A stretch of 64,000 nt of DNA from Allacma fusca (GCA_947179485.1 OX359248.1:30141378-30205377); one strand, 5' to 3'; shown: positions 18,001 to 27,000, counted from the stretch's first letter. Notes: generated from the sequence alone by a model not told the origin. A program made the numbers and translations.

Positions 18001-20923
18001 TGCATTCAACATTTTGACTCCCCCTTTGTAGTACTTCCCTGGAGAGAGTTATGAAGTAAAATAATTCTAATTTTGAATACTGATTTTGAGTTGGAAAAAC
18101 CAATCATTATTATTATTAGACCGTGGGGTTCATTTTTCGGTTAATTCCAAGGTCTATTTATTATGAAAAAGAAATGCAGACTCCGGATTTAACCATCCAA
18201 AAAATAAGGAGCCTTACTATAATAAGGAGGACTTACTATTATTTTGCTTTATCTCAAGGATAGTAGAAATCATTTCCACCGACATATTATTGAGTTAGCT
18301 ATTACCATTGATTTTGCAATTTTCTATTATAAATTTATTTTCGTAGATATCAAGTTTTAAAAAACAATTCTTATATGGGCTAGGGGCGGTGGGAAATAAG
18401 GTTTCTTGGTACCTTCTATGAGTGTTCCACTTTGTACACTTGGATTTTTAAGTTGAAAGAATCTTGTATTATGAAACAATTGAATTATCTGTCTACAGCC
18501 TTTCTCGCAGAGATTTTCATATGTGAGTTATTTCATAAAAAAATGCATTTAACTGTCTAGACTCAACTTTTCTCCGAAAAATATATTGAGTCTCTACCAA
18601 CATAAGTGCCAGTACTTTTTGTTGTATAAATATCTTAAATATGTATGCAAAAGTACGCATTTCTTTGCTCAAAGGTCAGATAGGAAGAAAACCCAATACG
18701 GGAGTTTACTTTATGTGCCATTGGATTATGTCCTGGAACTTTTTCTATTTACGTTGCTCTCTGGATTAACTGTGAGAATGAGTTCACTCACTTGGAGAGA
18801 AATTCCTCACTAGAGACGTGCTACATTTTCGCATGCGATAGTTGTATGACTTCAGGTGTAATATATCACGTCTGAATACTTCACCAAGCTCTGTAATATC
18901 AATAGACAGTGACTTTTTTGTCTCATTATTTCCTCCAAAATTTTTATTATTTATTTCTTACAGCATTAGTATCTATAATTATATAACGTTTACCTACTAT
19001 CCACTCAAATGTGTGAAGAAAAGAAACCCACAGGAATGTTTATCTAAAGTTTTGAAAGTCTGGGAAAGTAACTGCAAAATCAATTAAAGTTGGTTTTGCC
19101 ATCAGGAGTTGATCCCTGCCAGATTTGTTCTGAGACTCTTCCCTCGTAACCTTTGACTACAACTATCGGGTTTCTTCTTACAGAGACAAGTATTTATGGT
19201 ACAGTGTGGGTGTTCGGTACATTCTCTTAAGCCTTCCGTATGACCTCAAAGTAATTAAGTTGTGAGGTACACAATTTGACGCACACTTATTTGGTTTTAG
19301 TAGTTGCTTCAAGCGACGCGAATTGCCATGTGGGAAATGCAATATTTGCAGTACAAAGGTTTCAAGGTCCATAGCCCATACAACCATCTTTCAACTTGTT
19401 GGACTTCTGTATCTTTTCAAAGCCCACGTGTGATTATTCAATGCTCAGTGTGGTGACTGCACTCTTTCTTAAATACATACTGAATCAAATTAGGCATTAG
19501 ACCAAAGGGAAAAGAAGGATTTTTAATTATTATTTCATCTAAAATTATCCCAGTCACAGAAACGTTTGAAGATTCAGCATGACACATGTTATTTGCTTGA
19601 GCATCTTTACTGAAGATGTGCAAATCTAATCTAATTTAATTTATTTTTTATTATTTTGCTCTTGAGAATTAAATGTCCCCAAAATATTGGCAGTCGATGA
19701 CCTAACAGTGGTAATAATAATCTTATCATGTCTCACTACTATATTTCCCCTGTTATATGTATTTCCAAGCCGTAGGGCAATTGCAAGGGAGCAATATATT
19801 TCAGATCCTTGTCACAGTTCTAACGAAGTTTACGAATTTGGTGTTCCTGCAAGTCATGTAAGTTTGAGTAGGGATTCCCTTAATGAACTTAGGCAACCGG
19901 TGGGATATTGGACGATTTTTAGAATTTAGATCCCTTTCTTTTGAATTGATAAGAAAACGAAATAGAGCATCCTGACCATGATAAGTTCCCTAGGGGAATT
20001 AAATTTCCTTACTTAAATCTTATTTAACGTCATGAGCTACCCAGCTGTAACCGAAATTACGCAGGATTCTTGTTAAACATTAAATGAAATCTGAAATCTG
20101 TAGTGGTCAGGCGTGTCTTGCTCAGCACGTGTTTTTTATCCGGAGCATACAAAGAAATCCTATCTCCCTTAGGAAAAGAAGCCGTGTGATCTGTTGTGGG
20201 CACCAGGATTAGCCCTTCCTTAATTTAGTAGTAGCCTTGATTTCCAAATGCAATCATGAATTTGACAAGCGTAGAAAATTAGAGTATAAAATGTATTTGG
20301 GAAAGTAAATAATTAGCTGCAGTAACTTGATTTCTCAATAATAAATGTGGTATTTCATATATAGAATTCTTGAAATCGTGACCGTCCTCCTCTCAATTTA
20401 CCCTGAATTTTGCCCCCGTGGCTTTCTAGAGGAAAGGCGATTATTGATTTGTTGGAGCAATTTCCAGAATGTGATAATCATGGTTGTGGAACTCCAGAGA
20501 GCCCACTAGGATTTGATAGCCTGATATCTATGTCTACTCATCCAAAAGGAAATATAACTATATAAGATGTATAATAACCTCAATTGAGTCCTAATACAAA
20601 TCCTTTAAAATAATTATAGATGGTCTTTTGGGATCCTTCTGTGGGAAATCGTGACGCTCGGAGGAAACCCATATCCTGGAGTGGAGAACACTCGTATTTT
20701 TGATCTTTTGAAGTCCGGGTACCGGATGCCACAGCCGGAGAACTGCTCGGATGAGCTTTACGCCCTCATGAAAATGTGTTGGCAAGAAAAGTCAGTCGAC
20801 CGCCCTGACTTCACAAGTATCAAGGGCAAACTGGATTCTATCATTGAAAAGTCAAACTTTGTCGTGTACATGAATCTAGATTTAGGCTCAGAGTCCCCAT
20901 CCTATAATACTGACGATGAGTAA
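1..20923 (+). CDS. Receptor tyrosine kinase, Torso/RET/VEGFR-like, 3' part of a 12-exon gene
   Basis: A single-pass receptor tyrosine kinase that would bind an extracellular ligand and phosphorylate tyrosines in the cytoplasm. The exons 1-17, 448-635, 1525-1611 joined to 2928-3028, 4816-4984, 5380-5736, 6619-6764, 8638-8821, 10153-10322, 10834-10930, 16412-16539, 16754-16968 and 20620-20923 join with matching splice phases into 720 codons plus stop; the 5' end is outside the window. Order: FnIII-like ectodomain (about 1-306), membrane helix (about 319-337), glycine loop GEGAFG (389-394), VAVK lysine 413, serine-rich kinase insert, HRDLAARN (catalytic Asp560), DFG (Asp578), C-lobe with WSFGILLWEIVTLGGNPYPG. 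The split kinase and the LGGNPYPG segment point to the Torso/RET/PDGFR-VEGFR group. Torso is favoured because the ectodomain appears FnIII-like, but a tree is needed. Transposons interrupt exon 3 and its donor. Confidence 0.9.
448..635 (+). CDS. RTK ectodomain exon 2
   Basis: Acceptor TTTGCAG at 441-447 and donor GGTAGG at 636. The 62-residue segment starts EDPDKIPRIFIVEKLG and ends IIIPSLHFD. It has one NGT glycosylation sequon and alternating hydrophobic residues typical of a beta-sandwich. It ends in phase 1, which matches the next exon. Probably part of an extracellular FnIII-like module. Confidence 0.75.
636..1524 (+). other. RTK intron, no recognisable feature
   Basis: AT-rich sequence between donor GGTAGG and acceptor AATTTAG. 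I see no repeat, gene or RNA. A 70-codon open stretch at 1312-1524 has no recognisable domain. Confidence 0.6.
1525..3028 (+). CDS. RTK ectodomain exon 3, split by a transposon insertion
   Basis: Acceptor AATTTAG at 1518-1524; donor GAT|GTAAG after 3028. Coding is seen in 1525-1611 (EADDGTQVPNITYVHYDPLT then VSKGITKIL) and resumes in the same frame at 2928 (VRWKSGRGLRASCG to LSERKD). Removing 1612-2922 and one CCTGG copy restores a 188-bp exon with phases 1 to 0 that fits both neighbours. The pattern ITKILVRWKSG suits a FnIII strand. The insertion carries stop codons, so a transcript retaining it would be truncated. Either it is spliced around, or this allele or gene is impaired. Confidence 0.75.
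1612..2922. mobile_element. Non-autonomous TIR DNA element inserted in the RTK exon
   Basis: Perfect 15-bp terminal inverted repeats, GGGGTTATTCTCGAA at 1612-1626 and its complement at 2908-2922, are flanked by CCTGG on both sides (1607-1611 and 2923-2927), a plausible 5-bp target duplication. Both subterminal regions carry many TTACGA/TCGTA and TTGCGAT motifs in both orientations. The interior is a minisatellite with no transposase. The superfamily is unclear: 5-bp duplications and GGGG ends do not settle it. Confidence 0.8.
1946..2728. repeat. 27-bp minisatellite inside the TIR element, strand bias switches
   Basis: About 630 bases of imperfect pyrimidine-rich repeats with the unit CCCCTCCACTTCCCTTCAA followed by ATACATAA (27 bp) and shorter variants. 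They are followed from about 2577 by a purine-rich array (GTGGAGGGGGTGTGGATGGG). The junction near 2565-2585 reads CCCCTCCACGCGGAGGGG, a palindrome. Long open frames on the minus strand here (GSGGVMYLK-type repeats) are by-products of the repeat. Confidence 0.85.
3034..4252. mobile_element. hAT-type MITE at the RTK exon 3 splice donor
   Basis: Terminal inverted repeats CAGGGATGGGAA (3034-3045) and TTCCCATCCCTG (4241-4252), with a perfect 8-bp target duplication GATGTAAG at 3026-3033 and 4253-4260. CAGGG-type ends with 8-bp duplications are typical of hAT elements. There is no transposase; the interior is rich in TTAATCC/AATCCAATCC motifs. The duplicated 8 bp contain the exon 3 donor GAT|GTAAG, so a functional-looking donor is kept at the left end. 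Confidence 0.9.
3853..4222. repeat. 41-bp tandem array in the hAT MITE
   Basis: About nine head-to-tail units starting TTAATCCAATCCAAGTGATC, each near 41 bp. Variants alternate in order (endings with CGCATTTTTT, CGGAGTG then CGGAATTTTGTC), so a roughly 123-bp three-unit block occurs about twice. A degenerate first copy starts near 3831. Confidence 0.85.
4261..4815 (+). other. RTK intron remainder, nothing recognised
   Basis: AT-rich intron between the right end of the hAT MITE and the acceptor at 4815. No gene, repeat or RNA is recognised. Confidence 0.6.
4816..4984 (+). CDS. RTK ectodomain exon 4
   Basis: Acceptor ACATTATAG at 4807-4815 and donor TGTC|GTAAGT at 4985. It encodes PQDAFWTEISVRLTFGMSYN and ends in HNYSFIHC, phase 0 in and phase 1 out, which fits both neighbours. 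EFGKYELRTKNC looks like the last strands of a FnIII or Ig-like module. Confidence 0.75.
4985..5379 (+). other. RTK intron, nothing recognised
   Basis: Short intron from GTAAGT to CATTACAG, AT-rich. Open frames running through it into the FnIII exon start too early and lack domain content. Confidence 0.7.
5380..5736 (+). CDS. RTK membrane-proximal FnIII exon
   Basis: Acceptor CATTACAG at 5372-5379, donor GGAG|GTATGA at 5737. About 119 residues begin PPPKPIVETVIREPNGG and continue LMISWKPP, YYNLTIS and IEVSIQANSPGGKSE. These match the FnIII pattern: a proline-rich start, the core Trp, a Tyr-rich strand and an A-N-x-x-G-x-S turn near the end. Three N-glycosylation sequons are present: NLT, NET and NIS. 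Phase 1 to 1. Confidence 0.85.
5737..6618 (+). other. RTK intron, nothing recognised
   Basis: AT-rich intron between the FnIII and transmembrane exons. A short (GTAT)n-like run lies just before the acceptor (6574-6590). No other feature. Confidence 0.65.
6619..6764 (+). CDS. RTK transmembrane exon
   Basis: Acceptor TCACGCAG at 6611-6618, donor TTTGAG|GTAAAG at 6765. It encodes EERDDTIFHKIW, a helix from MATLSVVLLIIIVFVGVFL, then basic LKYHGDKLQRKKQ as the stop-transfer and juxtamembrane start. Phase 1 to 0. This sets the topology: the exons before it are extracellular and the exons after it are cytoplasmic. Confidence 0.88.
6765..8637 (+). other. RTK intron with a G-tract
   Basis: It carries a run of about 12 G near 7165-7176, followed by the palindrome-like CCCTGGCCCAGCCAGGG near 7196-7212. 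The rest is AT-rich with no recognised gene. A further small juxtamembrane exon here cannot be excluded, but is not needed by the splice phases. Confidence 0.6.
8638..8821 (+). CDS. RTK exon with kinase glycine loop and ATP lysine
   Basis: Acceptor TTTATTTCAG ends at 8637; donor CGGG|GTATGC at 8822. KWEIPSGDLILGDVIGEGAFG is the usual juxtamembrane Trp-Glu plus glycine loop. VTVAVKTLRG carries the ATP-binding lysine. Phase 0 to 1. Confidence 0.93.
8822..10152 (+). other. RTK intron containing a perfect hairpin
   Basis: AT-rich intron whose only notable feature is the inverted repeat at 9422-9506, listed separately. No open frame with domain content. Confidence 0.65.
9422..9506 (+). repeat. 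18-bp perfect inverted repeat (hairpin)
   Basis: ATATCGTCGCTGAAGAGG at 9422-9439 is repeated as its exact complement at 9489-9506 with a 49-base loop. Similarity continues inward with CAAAACGG against its near-complement, giving about 26 bp with two mismatches. The size would suit a small foldback element or a microRNA-like precursor. No target duplication is seen. Confidence 0.8.
10153..10322 (+). CDS. RTK kinase N-lobe/hinge exon
   Basis: Acceptor GAGGGCAG at 10145-10152, donor AAAG|GTACTT at 10323. FWEEFNILKGLDPHKHVVGL contains the helix-C glutamate. PALVVEYCHGGDLQSHLRK is the hinge and helix D, as in split-kinase receptors. Phase 1 to 0. Confidence 0.92.
10323..10833 (+). other. RTK intron, nothing recognised
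   Basis: AT-rich intron between the hinge exon and the kinase-insert exon. No repeat or gene recognised. Confidence 0.65.
10834..10930 (+). CDS. RTK kinase-insert exon
   Basis: Acceptor TTTACTTTCAG at 10823-10833, donor AGTG|GTAAGT at 10931. It encodes a basic start SSQSRANMIGRRFSHSR and a Ser/Thr/Asn-rich low-complexity stretch. Together with the start of the next exon this forms the insert that splits the kinase domain, as in PDGFR/VEGFR/Torso relatives. The exon lacks a Tyr docking site; the next exon has NEAYFV. Confidence 0.8.
10931..13888 (+). other. Left part of the RTK 5.5-kb intron, nothing recognised
   Basis: Two short similar phrases, CATTTGCTTCCCGC at about 11739 and 11980, suggest a diverged repeat. 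Otherwise AT-rich sequence without a recognisable gene up to the Harbinger element. Confidence 0.5.
14040..14465 (+). pseudogene. HARBI1-like transposase, C-terminal remnant
   Basis: The segment WLEIARWRLLLKTIYLTDEN, then AILCCVCLHNLIRSK, breaks at 14175 (stop or small intron with acceptor TTTTTTAG at 14218). It resumes at 14244 as YLPLGFVDNEDPVSHVVLPG, GSWRRVAN, NPPNRAKVIRDMYARFF and ending near CLSWQQERVVDY. The CxLHN, PG-WR and AK-IRD---FF patterns match the end of the DDE_Tnp_4 (Harbinger) nuclease. The catalytic N-terminal two thirds is missing, so it cannot be active. Confidence 0.75.
14543..15590 (-). pseudogene. MADF/BESS-like DNA-binding gene of the Harbinger element, broken
   Basis: On the minus strand four exons can be joined: 15590-15423, 15290-15120, 14959-14830 and 14687-14543, with GTAAGT/GTAAAT donors and AG acceptors. 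Exon 1 starts MPKTRQSSDQDDLWEERLIE and has VYLRSSIYDLKDPDYSR then QAWKDVAEEVMKPG. Exon 2 has CRTRWRGLRDHFKKKEADM and WKWFSRLSFLRE, a MADF (Myb/SANT-like) pattern. The last exon, LSLGAYLAKEMEDMTLQERD followed by FKYDVATLIRNIKK, resembles a BESS tail. Frameshifts at an A run in exon 1 (near 15475) and near the GGGAAATTGGGAAAGG stretch of exon 2 break the frame. Such proteins assist Harbinger transposases. Confidence 0.75.
15819..16411 (+). other. Right part of the RTK 5.5-kb intron, nothing recognised
   Basis: AT-rich sequence after the Harbinger element up to the acceptor at 16411. No feature recognised. Confidence 0.6.
16412..16539 (+). CDS. RTK exon, end of kinase insert and helix E
   Basis: Acceptor TTTGTGCGTAG at 16401-16411, donor GGAATG|GTCAGT at 16540. 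VSEKRVRMSMVTNEAYFVNN closes the insert; ISELDLLSYGRQVACGM is kinase helix E. Phase 1 to 0. The 5.5-kb intron before it carries the PIF/Harbinger element. Confidence 0.88.
16754..16968 (+). CDS. RTK catalytic loop and activation segment exon
   Basis: Acceptor TTTATTGCAG ends at 16753. Donor GT at 16969 leaves phase 2. It contains IVHRDLAARNVLI, KIADFGLSRDVYEQNWYKK with activation-loop tyrosines, and IPIKWLALECLLQEVYTTKS. The AAR catalytic-loop signature marks a receptor-type tyrosine kinase rather than a Ser/Thr kinase. Confidence 0.95.
19694..19857 (+). other. Exon-like stretch coding a membrane helix and short tail
   Basis: Acceptor TATTGGCAG at 19685-19693 and donor CAT|GTAAGT at 19858 bound an open frame with phase 1 in and 0 out, the same phases as the real transmembrane exon. 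It reads DDLTVVIIILSCLTTIFPLL, YVFPSRRAIAREQY, then NEVYEFGVPASH, i.e. a helix, a basic anchor and a cytoplasmic-looking piece. It cannot follow the preceding kinase exon in frame. It may be a relic of a duplicated receptor or part of a nested gene. Confidence 0.35.
20430..20565 (+). other. Possible alternative 3' terminal exon of the RTK
   Basis: After a fair acceptor (CTTTCTAG, ending at 20429) an open frame of 44 codons follows one leading base, which fits the phase-2 donor at 16968. It reads GKAIIDLLEQFPECDNHGCG, then TPESPLGFDSLISMSTHPKG, and stops at 20563-20565. Using it would give a kinase lacking its C-lobe. No domain is recognised. Confidence 0.3.
20620..20923 (+). CDS. RTK last coding exon, kinase C-lobe and tail
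   Basis: Acceptor TAATTATAG at 20611-20619; phase 2 fits the previous exon. It begins WSFGILLWEIVTLGGNPYPG, continues LLKSGYRMPQPENCSDELY and CWQEKSVDRPDF, and ends in an acidic tail with stop TAA at 20921-20923. RPDF is the conserved C-lobe arginine motif. The tail after the kinase is only about 20 residues, with two tyrosines (VVYM and SYNT). Confidence 0.94.
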
Positions 20924-21029
20924 TTCAGAGTGGTGGTAGTAATCCTGTTTGCCACTATTATTCCTGTCTAGTCCTAATCAATAATGTACATCCATATAGT
21001 TCACATACTGTAATGGTTCATCTGTAATT

Positions 21030-21035
21030 ATTAAA
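21030..21035 (+). promoter_or_regulatory. Possible polyadenylation signal ATTAAA for the RTK
   Basis: ATTAAA lies about 107 bases after the RTK stop codon and is followed by a T-rich stretch (GGCTTTTTC). No AATAAA is closer. In AT-rich DNA this hexamer is common, so the call is weak. Confidence 0.3.
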
Positions 21036-24000
21036 ATTTAAGGCTTTTTCAAGACTCATATAGAGAACTGGTTTATTGGATGTACAATAATGAACTACAT
21101 AATCGTGTTGACTCTTTCGTAATTACTTAAATGTGTACAAATACATGTTCAAATGAGACTCATATTTTTAAGGAGAGTACATCCATTTGTCAATGTTAGC
21201 CATAATACTTAGCGGAACAATATATTTATGTCCATTCCTCGTAGTGTAGTTTGAAGTAAAGCTAAGAGTACCTGCAGCTTCTAGAGTGGGTATTGATGAC
21301 CTCAAGGGTTTGTGTATGTACTAACTGTATACTTCTATAGTGTAGTGATTCTTGTGTCACAATTTGCAGCTTTTTTGCTCAAATTATAAATTTTGTTGAA
21401 TCCCAGTTCTTCTCATGCAGACACGTTCTCATTTTTAGCTGTAAAAAAATAGTGTAGGGAGAGTCAACCTTATATATTTGCAAGGATGTTTTGTCCGGAT
21501 ATTTTGGTACTATATTTTTTGATATTTTGTATTATTTATTGTGTACAGTACCAAATACCGTAGTGGGCTTGATTATGTTAAGTTAATGACAAGTAAAAGT
21601 ACAATCGGAAAAACTATGGTGTTAGAAATTAAGATTCGGAAGTTTGGTTTTTGGTGAGAAGCTCATATAAGTAGAATATAAGAACACATTTCCGAAAAAA
21701 TTGTAAATTTTCCTTTGTGACTCTGTGTATGAATCTCTTGTGATGAGCGATTGTCAGTTTTGAGCTTTTATTACTCTGTAATCAAACACTGCATGTACAG
21801 TAAGCGCTTGCAATTATTTTTTTATTTAGTGAAAAAGAGAAGTTTAATTTTTAAACTCATCTCTCTGTATACGTGTACCTGGTAAATAAGCCGTGAGATA
21901 TAAATCTCTCGTATGATTTGCTCAATACTAACCTACGGAAGAAAATTGTGACTGGTTTTGACGTTCCAACGTTATAGTTGTTACTCTGTCTGAAGACAAG
22001 TGACTCTCTACTAGGGTTAAAATTCTCTTAATGGAAACATCGTCCTGGTTCGATGAACTGTACATGATGAGGCTAAATATGTAAGGTCGGTTAAGTATTT
22101 TCTGTACTAAAGAATTAACACAGTGTGAGCACCCATATCTATTTATAAGTATTGTATTTCTGCAATCAAGCTTGAACACTAACCCATGAAGACGTAACGG
22201 ATTCTTCTTCCCCACTGTAGCTTATAGACCTACCTTTACAAAAAAAAATTTTTTGTTTCTACAAAAACTATTGTACAGCACGCGAAAATAAAAGTCAGAG
22301 CAAATACAAAGGCTTAGAGTACCCTCACACATTCCTTTTTCTACGGGAAAGGAAGTGTAAGGTGTCACAATGTCAATAAATCAGGGAGCGTGTCATAAGG
22401 TTGTAACTCCGGGGCATCGGATGAGCAACGGACTGAAAGATAGAGTTTAGTTGACGTCATCTCAATGGCCCGAAGCATTTTTTCTTACAATATATTAGAA
22501 ACTCAAGGGGAAAAAATTCATGTTGTAACAAACGTTCCAATTTAATTTTTGCATGTAGAAAGTATGTCAAGGATGCCAGAGAATGTGGGAGACTGAAGTC
22601 TGCACATGCCCAAATTAATTTTAAGAATATTTAAAGTATCTGTCAAAACTAATAAACTCAAATTTAACCAACACGAACATTGATGCTGGAATTAACTATT
22701 TGTGGCACGAGGAACCTCCCAGAAAATGAAATGTACTGAAGTAAAGAATATATTTCTTCGGAAACCTAGTCTATGCAGCCAAATTCTTGTTTCCAGAACT
22801 GTATCACTCACTAAACAGGTGAATGTTGTGTACACGTCACGGTTGCCCACCTTTTATCAAATGAATCAACGTCAGCTACCATGTACGAACGATTGATCCA
22901 TTTAATTTTTTTAGATTACAAAGTATAGAGCGACTACTAACTAACTACGTGGGTGTTATGGAAAGTGCCAGACCAGTTTTCACCAGGTATGAATTTAATT
23001 TGTACAAAAGCCATAAATATCACGAAACTTGTCCGAACCCAAGAGCTGTTGAGTTTCATTGAACTTCAAGCAGTCAGTCAAATTAGGCTTCATTTCAAGG
23101 GTGCTAGAGGGTGAAGTATCCGAAATTAAAAATACCAGTCTTAAGTACGGCGCATAAACTGGGTTTCCCAGAAGAAACTAATTTCACTCAAATAGATAAA
23201 TCATATTTGTTAGCTCCGACGGAGCTTTCCAAATCTAAGGGAAGTTTCTATAAAATTATGTACCATGTATTTACTGAAAGACTCTTAACCTGTAACCTGA
23301 TAATAAATGTTGAAATAAGACTAATTCAATAGTATATGTTAATATTTCAGGATTGGGGTCTGCTTTACCAGAACATACTATCTCCTCATGCTTGGATGGT
23401 TTGGTTTGATACTCTAGTCATACTGTGTATTTGATGACATTGTCCATTAATAATTTTAGAGGATTTACTATATGGAAGCTGATAAATGGGATATTTTACT
23501 ATAGATACTATCCCATGAAATGAAAAAATCTACATATTTTTTGTCAGCAAATTCTGGAACAAAATGCAGCCAGGCTGCCGCACAAGCAATTTATTAAATT
23601 TGCTCCTCTACATATAGGCTGTAAAAATTAATAATAATTCCGTGTTGTGACTATGTACATATTTGTAGGTATATTCCCAACACCCACAGAATTATAAATA
23701 CACTTCATGAACAAAGCTACGAGCTTTACCAAAGATACTATTTCTCATTAATACTCCAGTAATTAATTAAAATCCCGGGTTGTAAGGGCTATGACCAAAT
23801 AGACCCTTACTAAATCTCTAAAATTAAAATCCATTGAATGTAATTTGTCCTATATTAGTCTGTTGTAGTTTTATGTATGCGAGTCCAGTGGTTATCAAAT
23901 GTCTACAATGGGAATCAATTTTATAACAAAAAGAGTAAATACAACTATAAATTGCACTCTTCGTGAGGAGATTGGAGAAATTAAGGAAGAGCACTGATAT

Positions 24001-27000
24001 GATCTGACCATTCCTTGTACCAGTCTTGGTCCCTCCTGTTAGAATTAACTAGAACTAGACCTAGGACGACCAGTTAAGCTGTACCTGTGTCTTTACTAAA
24101 GATTGTCCAAGACTCGTATCTGGTGATTATAGAAATATTACTGCTACACGTGTAATCTCATAAAGTCCGTTGTTTTCTGCTAGATTTGAAGTTCGGATTT
24201 GGGAAGAAAGGATTTATGAACAATATGAAACATTTTGTTATTTTCTTCCATCCCCTAAATAAAAATTCGAGAGTCAAAGAGGAAGAAAGTCTTAGGGAAA
24301 GAAATGCACTTGTAATCTGTACAGAAACTGTCACACGATAGTCCACTTATTGTCAGAGAGAGACAGCGGAAGATTAAAAGTAATTCCTCGATAAAGTTTG
24401 GAAACGCACCATTGGATTCATTACTCTCGGCAAATTTACTCTTCAATAAAGAATCATACTTTGGAAATAAAATCCATCTTCTTGGTAGTAATAAGGCCAA
24501 TTTAATAAAGTGAAAGGAAATGTAGGGGAAGGGAAGACCCAACTCTCGGAAAACTTTCACTTCATTCCCCTCATCCTTGCGTAAGTTTCGGGAAGCATTC
24601 GGGAAGAATGTACTTTTTTCGAGAGAGAGAGAGGGAGCTTGAAGTTGAGTCAGGTCCAATAAAATTGGAGTCATTTTATTAGAAGAGACGCCGCCGAGAG
24701 ATGAGATAAATTGTCTCCCTTGCTTATCTATATTTCCGCTATCGTGCACGTTTCACATTCAACACACTTATCAACGTAAGCACTTGCAATTTCGTCGTGA
24801 CTATTAGTTTAGGACATCCCTGCTTCCGCTGGAAGACCTTGTCACTCGGAAATTCATGGCACGATATCGTACTTTCTCCAGCTCAATAAATGGGACTGGG
24901 GAATAGTACGGGAGGTCCCGCGGTATTTTCCTGAGTTGGTTGGAGGATTCAAATACATGTGTAAGGTTTCCCCTTGCACTCACATTTCCGAATTCCGAGC
25001 TGAGGTGCAAGCGCTTTTATGTTGACAAACTATTGGAATGTAAATGTTTCACAATAATTTATGAAGCACCTCAATATTATAGTAGTGCTCGAGCGAGGTT
25101 CAATTGTACACATGTCAGTTACAAAACAAACAATTCTCATTTATTAACAAAATAATATAATGCAAAATGTAGGCAATTACTTGGATATGTGTGTACACGT
25201 GCACAACACTCCTCGACTTCATACAATAATAATTTGTACAGATGACTTCTGTATCAGTGCTTTTGACAAAACTGTGACCCTAAACTTGAGATCGAGCATT
25301 TCTGTAAGGTAATAAAAGTTTTGCTTTCACTATTATTTGCTGGATGGGAAATCGCTGGGGAGCTTGCTGTCTTTGAGTGTTTTCCTCTTCTATTAAAGTG
25401 CACTCAATTCTGTGGTGTCCCTGATCCCTTGTGTAACATCAGTACTGCATATAGTTTAAGACATCCCGTTTTGGCTAGTTTACAACGGAGGACAGATTAA
25501 TCTCAAAATTAGAATGATCCCTTCCCCTGTGCATTGTTTGATGTACAATGGCTACAAAATTTGCCAATGTAATGTAGCGGACAGTGTGCCAAGAAACATT
25601 TTTGCATTCTACCTAGCTATGTATATATATGTAGGTCGTATGCAAAGGAGCAAGTTTCAAAGTAATTATTTTACTGGGCCATCCAGAGTAAATTTTATCA
25701 TAGATTTTGTAAAATTTACTACACTGACCTCTCAACTTTTATGGGTTTTGTCCGAATTTTAAAATAGTTTGAGAAATTTATTACGACACTGCACGCTTGC
25801 TTGAAAATAAATAGTTGGTGGAAAACTTTATGGATTTTTTGCTCAGGCTGAGGACTGAAGCATATGTTTTTAGATTTTTTAGAATCGTCATTCTTTACTA
25901 TTATGATACAGAATTTTATGATAACAATAATTCATTCATAATAATTTAATTATGACAATCTGGGAGAAAATATGCTGTCAGTACAAAAAAGCAATCAAAT
26001 AACTCTCAACTTGTTTACTTTCATGAGTTTGGAAAATATTTCTTGGCATCTTGCACCCTCAATGTAAATAAGTAAAAGTATCTCACCATCAGTCACTTGT
26101 ATGTCCAGGACCTAATGTGTCATAAGTTATTTAGAATATAATTATAAACCATATAGAATAAGGAAAATGTGTCTCTGTCTGTAGATTAGAACTACATTTT
26201 ATGAGGAGACAACAAGTTTGGAGACTGTTTTGAACACCATTCCGTCTTTAATGTAATTAATTATGTTCACCTGGAATAATTGTAGCTGAGTGAGTTCATT
26301 TAGTAAATGTAGCAGCTTAATTTAATTTTAAATGTTCTGTGAATGCATAATTCAAATTGAAGAGTACTCCGCATACCAGAACTTCTACAAAAAACCTTAT
26401 TTCAATCCCATCTTCTCAGTTTCAAAATGTAAAAAAAAATATTTATGTAGAATATGTTTAATTAGTTAAAGACTCTTGAGCTGTAAAAATGGTGTTTCAT
26501 TTAAATGCAAACCAACCATAATAATACAAGACTTTTCTACCCATCATTGGCAACTATGCAACTCGAGAAATTAACCATGTGATGAACTGATGCTTACTTA
26601 AATCTCGTAATAAAAGGACCTACAAGCATTTTGTGTGTTTATGCTCCATGTATATATATTCACATATGTAAATTACAATACATGCATTGCATTACTCATG
26701 CAATATTTTGGAATAACTTGACATTCTAAACGATGTGGAGTCCAACCTCCGCCAAAACTTTCATTATGACACTCCCTCTCTTAACTCGACACACAGTACA
26801 CGCTTGCATAGGGAATTAACTCCGGGCATCCTGCATGCCAATTCAATTTCAGCCAAGCATTAAATCCCAGCCCTCTTACTCACATCCATCCGTCCGGGTC
26901 CAAGAATTGGTGAAAAGCTTTGAAAATAATTGCACTTCTCCCAGGAAATAATCCGAGTAAAAATACTCCCATCCATTTAAACCCTGACGAGGTTTAAGTA

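Larger units (their letters stand above)
16969..20619 (+). other. Last RTK intron with two exon-like stretches
   Basis: A 3.65-kb intron separating the activation-segment exon from the last exon. Most is AT-rich with no feature. Two stretches look exon-like, at 19694-19857 and 20430-20565, and are listed separately. Confidence 0.6.
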
